A stretch of 64,000 nt of DNA from Nocardioides aromaticivorans. Its GTDB lineage: Bacteria; Actinomycetota; Actinomycetes; Propionibacteriales; Nocardioidaceae. The stretch is from the NCBI RefSeq assembly GCF_013408525.1, contig NZ_JACBZM010000001.1:806001-870000 (forward strand), given 5' to 3'. The translations under genes were made by a program, and so were the position numbers. The notes under the pieces are model-generated. The model saw only the letters and a list, made by a program, of their open reading frames with translations, ran no database searches and was not told the DNA's origin. Below are positions 56,635-64,000 of the stretch, piece after piece; position 1 is the stretch's first letter; each line of letters opens with the position of its first letter.

Positions 56635-57576
56635 ATGCTGCTGCGCCGGCTGGAGTACCTCGCCGCCCTGTCCCGCGAGGGCCACTTCGGGCGCGCGGCG
56701 CAGGCCTGCCACGTGACGCAGCCGGCGCTGTCCGCCGGCATCCGCAAGCTCGAGCGCGAGCTCGGCGTGCAGATCGTGCGGCGCGGCCAGCGCTTCGAGG
56801 GCTTCACGCCCGAGGGGGTGCAGGTGCTGCACTGGGCCCAGCGGATCCTCGCCGAGCGCGACGCGCTGGACCAGACCCTCGCGGAGATGCGCGGCGGCCT
56901 CTCCGGCACGCTCCGGATCGGCGCGATCCCGACCGCCCTCGGCGTCGCGTCCCTGCTGACGGCGCCGATGCGCCAGCGCCACCCGCTCGTCCGCTACCGG
57001 CTCGAGTCGATGTCGTCGCGCGACATCGTCGGCCGCCTCAACGACTTCGAGGTCGACGTCGGGATGACGTACGTCGACGGCGAGCCGCTCGGCAAGGTCC
57101 GCGTCGTACCGCTCTACCGCGAGCGCTACCTGTTCCTGACCCCGGCGGACGGCGACCTCGGGCAGCTCGACGCCCTGACCTGGGCGGAGGCCGCGGGGGC
57201 GCCCCTGTGCCTGCTCACGCCGGACATGCAGAACCGCCGGATCATCGACGGCCACCTCACCGACACGGGCGTCGAGCCCAGCGTCGTCGTCGAGACCGAC
57301 ACGGTCTCCGCGATCTACGCCCACGTGGCCGCGCTGGGCCTGTCCAGCATCGTCCCGCACACGTGGCTGCCTGCCTTCGGCGTACCCGACGGCATCCGGG
57401 CGCTCCCGCTGCCGAAGCCGCGGCGCACCCCCCAGGTCGGGCTCGTGCTGGCCGGGCACGGCCCGGAGTCGCTGCTCGCCCGTGCACTCGTCGAGACGGC
57501 CCGCGGCGTCGACCTCGAGGCCCTGCTCGGGGGCGAGGCTCAGTCGTCCAGCAGGACCCGGTCGGCCCCGGCGTAG
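56635..57576 (+). CDS. LysR-family transcriptional regulator
   Basis: 313 residues. N-terminal winged HTH (GHFGRAAQACHVTQPALSAGI, about residues 16-36, then RKLERELGVQIVRR), followed by the LysR substrate-binding domain (GTLRIGAIPTALG, VDVGMTYVDG, GLSSIVPHTW). It sits beside fdhD and near the FdhF-type gene, so it may regulate formate dehydrogenase genes; a possible site lies at 61726. The ATG at 56635 has TAGGGT seven bases upstream. Its last 37 bases overlap the convergent fdhD gene. Confidence 0.94.
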   Translation: MLLRRLEYLAALSREGHFGRAAQACHVTQPALSAGIRKLERELGVQIVRRGQRFEGFTPEGVQVLHWAQRILAERDALDQTLAEMRGGLSGTLRIGAIPTALGVASLLTAPMRQRHPLVRYRLESMSSRDIVGRLNDFEVDVGMTYVDGEPLGKVRVVPLYRERYLFLTPADGDLGQLDALTWAEAAGAPLCLLTPDMQNRRIIDGHLTDTGVEPSVVVETDTVSAIYAHVAALGLSSIVPHTWLPAFGVPDGIRALPLPKPRRTPQVGLVLAGHGPESLLARALVETARGVDLEALLGGEAQSSSRTRSAPA

Positions 57577-58370
57577 ACGTTCATCGACGCGCCGCGCAGG
57601 AAGCCGACCAGGGTCATCCCGTTCTCCTCGGCCAGGTCGGCGGCCAGGGAGGACGGCGCCGAGACCGCCGCCAAAGCGGGGATCCCGGCCATCACGGCCT
57701 TCTGCACCAGCTCGAAGGACGCCCGGCCGCTGACCATCAGGATCGACTCGCGCAGCGGGAGCAGCCCGTTGCGCACGGCGTGGCCGACCACCTTGTCGAC
57801 GGCGTTGTGCCGCCCCACGTCCTCCCGTACGACGACCAGCTCGCCGGTCGCGGAGAAGAGCGCCGCGGCGTGGAGGCCACCGGTGCGGTCGAACACCCGC
57901 TGCGCCTCACGCAGCCGCTCGGGCAGGGCGGACAGCAGGGCCGGCGTCAGCCGGAGCGGGTCGTCGGCGACGGACCAGGTGGAGGCCGTCCGCACGGCGT
58001 CGAGGCTGGCCTTGCCGCACAGGCCGCACGACGAGGTCGTGTAGAAGTTGCGCTCCAGCGAGACGTCGAGCGGCGGCAGCGACGGGTCGAGCGCCACGTC
58101 GACGACGTTGTAGGTGTTGCTGCCGTCGTCGGTGGCGCCGGCGCAGTAGCGCGCGGCGACGACGTCGCCTGCGGCCCGGACCACGCCCTCGCTGACGAGG
58201 AAGCCGACGGCGAGGTCGAAATCGTCGCCGGGGGTGCGCATCGTGATGGTGAGCGCCCGGCCGCCGACCCGGATCTCCATCGGCTCCTCGGCGGCGAGCG
58301 TGTCGGGACGCTGGTCCACGACGCCGTCGCGGATCCGGAGCACCTTGCGTCGTGCGGTCACGCGGCCCAT
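57540..58370 (-). CDS. fdhD: FdhD sulfurtransferase for formate dehydrogenase
   Basis: 276 residues. The sulfur-carrying loop TSSCGLCGKASLD has the two Cys of the family (CxxC). RTPGDDFDLAVGFLVSEG, FDRTGGLHAAALF, REDVGRHNAVDKVVG and SGRASFELVQKA are standard FdhD pieces. It moves sulfur from a cysteine desulfurase to the molybdenum cofactor, activating FdhF-type enzymes such as those at 59361 and 25946. Start ATG at 58370, overlapping the FUSC-like gene by 13 bases. Confidence 0.97.
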   Translation of the reverse strand: MGRVTARRKVLRIRDGVVDQRPDTLAAEEPMEIRVGGRALTITMRTPGDDFDLAVGFLVSEGVVRAAGDVVAARYCAGATDDGSNTYNVVDVALDPSLPPLDVSLERNFYTTSSCGLCGKASLDAVRTASTWSVADDPLRLTPALLSALPERLREAQRVFDRTGGLHAAALFSATGELVVVREDVGRHNAVDKVVGHAVRNGLLPLRESILMVSGRASFELVQKAVMAGIPALAAVSAPSSLAADLAEENGMTLVGFLRGASMNVYAGADRVLLDD

Positions 58371-59360
58371 GTCTCGGTCCTCTCCTGGTGCCGGTCCGGT
58401 CGTCCACCGATCACGGCGGCGGCCGCGACCCCGGCGACCACGCCGATCAGGGTGTCCACTCCCCTGGCGAGGAGCATTCCCGACGGGTCGGCCGGCACGG
58501 CCAGCTCCGTCATGATCATGATGAGGGGGGTGAAGAAGCCGAGCGCCAGCCCGTAGTGCCGGCTGAGGAAGAGCTCGGTCGGGAACAGCAGCACCATCAC
58601 CACCACCGCCAGCACCTCCGGGCGCGGCCCGGGCAGCAGCACCGCGGCGCTGACGACCAGACCGGCCAGGGTGCCGGTGACCCGGTGCCTCGCGCGGTGG
58701 ACGACGGCGCCGAGGTCGAGCCGCTCGCCGACGACCACGACCGCGAGCGGGACGGCCGCCGAGGCCATCGCCCAGTTGGCGTGCTCGATGCCCAGCGCGA
58801 GACCTGCGAGCCCGGCGGCGGCGATCGCCACGGCGTAGCGCAGGGCATGGACGCTGGTGCCCGCCGGGAGCCCGCGAGCCGGCGGCGCGGCCGGCTCGGT
58901 CGGGCCCGCGTTGAACACCCGGGCGAGGCCGAGGGCGAGGCACCAGGTCGCCGTGCCCGCGCAGATGAGGACGGCGCCGTACGGGCTGACCAGGCCGGGG
59001 CCGACCGTCGCGGTCGCACCGAAGGCGAAGATGCCGAAGAACGGGCCGCCCGGCTGCAGGCGCAGCCAGTCCGCCAGCACGGAGCCGACGACGGCGTACG
59101 CCGTGACGCCGAGCACCACGAGCACCGCCGGGACGCGCAGCTCCGAGAACGCGACGCCCAGCGCCACCCCGGTCACCAGCATGCCGGCGCCGTGGAACTG
59201 GTGCCGCTGCCGCTCGGGAGTCGGCTCGGTCCGGCCGTACATCCCGGTGAAGGAGCCGAAGACGGCGTACAGGATCAGCTCGGGGCGTCCGGCCAGCAGG
59301 AGCAGCGTGCCCGGCACGAGCAGGCCGAGCCCCACGCGGACGACGTGGCGGCCCTCCGGG

Positions 59361-59377
<17 letters not shown>
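58358..59377 (-). CDS. FUSC-like integral membrane protein
   Basis: 339 residues with about eight to ten hydrophobic segments in two blocks (ILYAVFGSFTGMYGR, AVLVVLGVTAYAVVGSVLA, then VAIAAAGLAGLALGI and HYGLALGFFTPLIMIM). This duplicated layout and the conserved RHRVTGTLAGLVVS resemble the fusaric-acid-resistance/FUSC-type and aromatic acid exporter-like families. The listed start is a TTG at 59377, overlapping the FdhF stop by 17 bases; a GTG 14 codons further in is also possible. It may export an acid, perhaps formate, but that is only context. Confidence 0.75.
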
Positions 59378-61646
<2,269 letters not shown>

Positions 61647-61809
61647 CTGGGCTCCTCCTCCGCGGCACGGCGCCGCCGCTCCCAGCGTCCCCCGCGGGGC
61701 GTCCGTCGTCAAAGACCGGTCTTCCATCGCGCGATAAGCATCGGTGATGATGAAGGTGCTCCGGGACAACCAACCGCGAAGGGTCCGGGCGCACTGGCAG
61801 ACTGCGTCC
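61647..61809. promoter_or_regulatory. Divergent region, fdhF copy 2 versus FAD oxidase, with palindrome ATCGCGCGAT
   Basis: 163 bases. The palindrome ATCGCGCGAT is at 61726-61735, overlapped by CGAT-AAGC-ATCG; both are possible parts of a LysR-type site for the regulator at 56635. CAGACT (61798-61803) is six bases before the oxidase ATG. GGAGGAG serves the FdhF gene. No firm -35 box was seen. Confidence 0.35.
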
Positions 61810-63192
61810 ATGGAGGCCGACAACGCCGTCGTGGCTGCCGTGCGCGAGCTGGTCGACACCCTGCCTGCCGGCGTGGTGGTGACCGGTGCCGCCGAGATGG
61901 AGAAGTACCGCGAGGACTTCGCCCGCGACGGGTCGGCGGGGTCGCCGCTCGCCGTGGTCCGCGCCGAGGACGCCGCGCAGGTGCAGGAGGCGGTGCGGTG
62001 GGCGGCCCGGCACCGCATCCCCGTCGTCCCGCGCGGCGCCGGGACCGGGCTGTCCGGCGGCTCGTCCGCCGTGGACGGCGGCATCACGATCTCGCTCGAC
62101 CGGATGCGGTCGATCACGGTCGACCCCGCGAGCCAGGTCGCCGTCGTCGAGCCGGGCGCCCTCAACGCCGAGGTCAAGCACGCCGCCGCGGAGCACGGCC
62201 TGTGGTACCCACCCGACCCGTCGTCGTACGAGATCTGTTCGATCGGCGGCAACCTCGCCACCAACGCTGGCGGCCTGTGCTGCGTGAAGTACGGCGTCAC
62301 CACCGACTACGTCCTGGGCATGGACGTCGTGCTCGCCGACGGCACCCTGGTCCGGATGGGCGGCAAGCAGATCAAGGACGTCGCCGGCCTCTCGCTGATG
62401 AAGCTCTTCGTCGGGAGCGAGGGCACGCTCGGCGTGATCACCCGGGCGGTGCTGCGGCTGATCCCCGCCCAGCTCGCGGGCGCGACCCTGGTGGCGAGCT
62501 TCCCGTCGATGACCGACGCGTCGCGGGCCGTGGTCGCGATCCGCGGCCGGATCCGCTGCTCGATGCTCGAGCTGATGGACGGCGTCACCATCAACGCCGT
62601 CGAGGACTGGCGCTCCCACGGGCTCGACCGGTCGGCCGGAGCGCTCCTCATCGCCCAGTCCGACGCGCCGGGCCAGGCCTGCGCCGGCGAGGTCGAGGTG
62701 ATCCGCGCGTGCTGCGAGGCCGCCGGGGCCGCGGAGGTCTTCACCACCACCGACCAGGAGGAGGCCGCCCTCTTCGTGGCCGCGCGCCGCAACGCCTTCC
62801 TCGCCGTGGAGCAGCGCGGCAGCGTGCTCTTCGAGGACGTCGGCGTCCCGATCCCCCAGCTGCCCGACCTGGTCGACGGGATCGCGCGGATCGCCGAGGA
62901 CTGCGGTGTCGAGATCGCCCTCGTGGCCCACGCCGGCGACGGCAACACCCACCCCCTCGTCGTGTACGACGCCAGCGACCCGGCCTCGGTCGCCGGCGCC
63001 CGACGGGCGTTCGACGGGGTGATGTCCCTCGCCATCGGGCTCGGCGGCACGATCACCGGCGAGCACGGCGTGGGCCGGGCCAAGAAGGCCTCGCTCCCCG
63101 ACCAGCTCGGGCCCGACCTGATGGCGCTGAACCGGCGGATCAAGCACGCCCTCGACCCGGACGGCATCCTCAACCCCGGCGCCGTGCTCTGA
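61810..63192 (+). CDS. GlcD/D-lactate dehydrogenase-type FAD-linked oxidase
   Basis: 460 residues. FAD_binding_4 domain with VVPRGAGTGLSGGS, ICSIGGNLATNAGGL and GSEGTLGVITRAVL; C-terminal FAD-oxidase domain with HAGDGNTHPLVV (His ligands) and GTITGEHGVGRAKK. Family members oxidise D-lactate, glycolate or D-2-hydroxyacids, passing electrons to quinone or an electron-transfer protein. Which one cannot be decided from sequence. Start ATG at 61810. It stands upstream of sdhC on the same strand but a control region separates them. Confidence 0.92.
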   Translation: MEADNAVVAAVRELVDTLPAGVVVTGAAEMEKYREDFARDGSAGSPLAVVRAEDAAQVQEAVRWAARHRIPVVPRGAGTGLSGGSSAVDGGITISLDRMRSITVDPASQVAVVEPGALNAEVKHAAAEHGLWYPPDPSSYEICSIGGNLATNAGGLCCVKYGVTTDYVLGMDVVLADGTLVRMGGKQIKDVAGLSLMKLFVGSEGTLGVITRAVLRLIPAQLAGATLVASFPSMTDASRAVVAIRGRIRCSMLELMDGVTINAVEDWRSHGLDRSAGALLIAQSDAPGQACAGEVEVIRACCEAAGAAEVFTTTDQEEAALFVAARRNAFLAVEQRGSVLFEDVGVPIPQLPDLVDGIARIAEDCGVEIALVAHAGDGNTHPLVVYDASDPASVAGARRAFDGVMSLAIGLGGTITGEHGVGRAKKASLPDQLGPDLMALNRRIKHALDPDGILNPGAVL

Positions 63193-63209
63193 ACCCTCCG
63201 TCGATACGA

Positions 63210-63225
63210 GTAAGGCTTGCCTTAC
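63210..63225. promoter_or_regulatory. Candidate iron-regulator (IdeR/DmdR-type) box upstream of sdhC
   Basis: GTAAGGC-TT-GCCTTAC is a perfect inverted repeat with seven-base arms, 62 bases before the sdhC start. It resembles the actinobacterial iron box (TTAGGTTAGGCTAACCTAA and the TTAGGC-GCCTAA variants). Succinate dehydrogenase is iron-rich and is iron-regulated in several actinobacteria. It could instead be a weak stem ending the FAD oxidase message, but it has no T-run. Confidence 0.5.
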
Positions 63226-63228
63226 GTG

Positions 63229-63239
63229 CATATCTCACA
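63229..63239 (-). promoter_or_regulatory. TGTGAGATATG element (copy 2) upstream of sdhC
   Basis: Inverted copy of the 11-mer at 54731. It lies between the iron-box-like palindrome (63210-63225) and CTACCGGCCGGTAG (63253-63266), itself a perfect palindrome. Three regulatory-looking elements in 57 bases suggest that sdhC transcription is controlled by several inputs. Confidence 0.3.
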
Positions 63240-63286
63240 TGATCCGCGTCACCTACCGGCCGGTAGCGGGAGTAGCGTGGCCCCCC

Positions 63287-64000
63287 GTGGCAACGACGAC
63301 GCGACCTGAACTGGTCAAGGGCTCCCGTGCAGCCCGCACGACCATCGCCCTCAAAATCCTGATGGCCGTGAGCGGCCTGCTGTTCATCGGCTTCGTGCTG
63401 GGGCACATGTACGGCAACCTCAAGGCCTTCTCCGGCGAGGAGTCCTTCAACGAGTACGCGCACCACCTGCGCGAGCTCGGGACGCCGATGCTCCCCTACG
63501 AGGGCTTCCTCTGGATCATGCGGGTCGGGCTGCTCGCCGCCCTCGTCGTCCACGTGGGCTCCGCCATCGCGCTCTGGCAGCGCGCGGCCAAGGCCCGGCC
63601 GGTGAAGTACGTCGCGAAGAAGAACCGCGGGTCCTCGATCTCCTCGCGCACGATGCGCTGGGGCGGCCTGACCCTGCTGCTGTTCATCGTCTGGCACCTG
63701 CTCAACTTCACGATCGTCAAGATCAACCCGAGCAACGGCGACACCGGCAGCGACAACCCCTACGCACTGGTCGTCGACACCTTCGACCTGTGGTGGATGA
63801 CGATCATCTACCTGGTCGCGATGGTCGCCCTCGCGCTGCACCTGCACCACGGGACGTTCAGCTCGCTGCAGACGCTCGGCCTCACCAACTCCGCCACGTC
63901 CCGCGCCCGCGCGCGCGCCGCCGGCTGGGTCGTGGCGATCGTCGTCGCCGGCGGATTCTCGCTGGTCCCGCTGTCCGTGCTCGTCGGCATCATCGAGAAG
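63287..64000 (+). CDS. sdhC: Succinate dehydrogenase cytochrome b subunit, 3' end outside window
   Basis: 238 codons are open to the window edge; no stop is reached. The protein is of the b558/trans-haem SdhC family with five membrane segments. ALKILMAVSGLLFIGFVLGHMYGN, split as LMAVSGLLFIGFVLG and HMYGNLKAF, opens it. His residues in LGHMYG, VVHVGSA, VWHLLNF and LALHLHHGTF are haem ligand candidates. GWVVAIVVAGGFSLVPLS is the last helix, so only a few residues should be missing. Start GTG at 63287; TAGCGT (63273-63278) is eight bases upstream. The sdhA and sdhB genes should follow. Confidence 0.93.
   Translation, partial: MATTTRPELVKGSRAARTTIALKILMAVSGLLFIGFVLGHMYGNLKAFSGEESFNEYAHHLRELGTPMLPYEGFLWIMRVGLLAALVVHVGSAIALWQRAAKARPVKYVAKKNRGSSISSRTMRWGGLTLLLFIVWHLLNFTIVKINPSNGDTGSDNPYALVVDTFDLWWMTIIYLVAMVALALHLHHGTFSSLQTLGLTNSATSRARARAAGWVVAIVVAGGFSLVPLSVLVGIIEK

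Noticed and set aside
61726..61735. Definite LysR operator
   Set aside because: ATCGCGCGAT is a short palindrome easily formed by chance in this GC-rich DNA, and the LysR gene is 4 kb away; kept only as a low-confidence note.

Overview
The window is very GC-rich (about 70% by eye), densely packed and full of 1-, 4- and 8-base gene overlaps. It comes from an actinobacterial chromosome. Protein resemblances and the order lpdA ... punA ... pmmB ... add-deoA-cdd ... sdhC, which parallels Mycobacterium tuberculosis Rv3303c to Rv3316 from memory, point to Actinomycetota, probably a Nocardioides-like member of the Propionibacteriales. No rRNA, tRNA, CRISPR array, transposase or prophage was found. 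Two genes are cut by the window edges: a membrane protein at base 1 and sdhC at base 64000.

Layout. 1-7254 (minus strand): partial membrane protein, Fpg/Nei glycosylase, rpiB, lpdA-type flavoprotein, then a three-gene cassette of a lipoprotein, a WXG100-like/RTX/M91-metalloprotease fusion and a small ESX-like protein, then lpd. 7372-12633 (plus): two tandem secreted subtilases, a GGCT-fold protein, a secreted beta-propeller and punA. 12664-15509: DrrAB-type ABC exporter divergent from a WYL regulator. 15499-23373: a tightly overlapped minus-strand operon (flavin monooxygenase, TetR, alpha/beta hydrolase, acyl-CoA ligase, amidohydrolase) facing two SDR genes, the second frameshifted. 23438-25914: VanZ-like protein, SRPBCC protein, MerR regulator and its aldo/keto reductase target. 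25946-34152: FdhF-type oxidoreductase, pmmB, PH-domain protein, deoC, an aldehyde dehydrogenase and a truncated partner, and a small membrane protein. 34207-35842: DUF222/HNH protein and a tandem repeat. 35846-39821: M19 dipeptidase, Ser/Thr pseudokinase, uridine-kinase-like protein and a papain-like protein. 39845-49804: add, an unknown gene, deoA, cdd; then a BMP-type nucleoside ABC importer and an M20 amidohydrolase. 49824-54688: meaB, mutB, mutA. 54872-64000: GT4 glycosyltransferase, DUF1345 protein, LysR, fdhD, FUSC-like protein, a second FdhF, a GlcD-type FAD oxidase and sdhC.

How the genes fit together. The largest theme is nucleoside scavenging. A lipoprotein/ATPase/two-permease importer brings nucleosides in. 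Cdd and Add deaminate them, and PunA and DeoA release (deoxy)ribose-1-phosphate. A PmmB-type mutase could convert this to the 5-phosphate. DeoC cleaves deoxyribose-5-phosphate to glyceraldehyde-3-phosphate and acetaldehyde, and the adjacent aldehyde dehydrogenases would remove the aldehyde. RpiB links ribose-5-phosphate to the pentose phosphate pathway. Other themes are propionate/odd-chain metabolism (MutAB-MeaB), formate-dehydrogenase-like enzymes with FdhD, and a lipid or xenobiotic degradation operon resembling the mycobacterial mymA set in gene content.

Most striking observations: (i) the 2917-5734 cassette, which reads like a type VII-secreted toxin or effector with a zinc-protease tip; (ii) a TANNNT -10-like hexamer placed 6-8 bases before the start codon of about twenty genes, the signature of leaderless transcripts; (iii) twin MerR operators, one overlapping a stop codon; (iv) a split, ALDH16-like aldehyde dehydrogenase pair beside deoC; (v) a candidate iron box upstream of sdhC.
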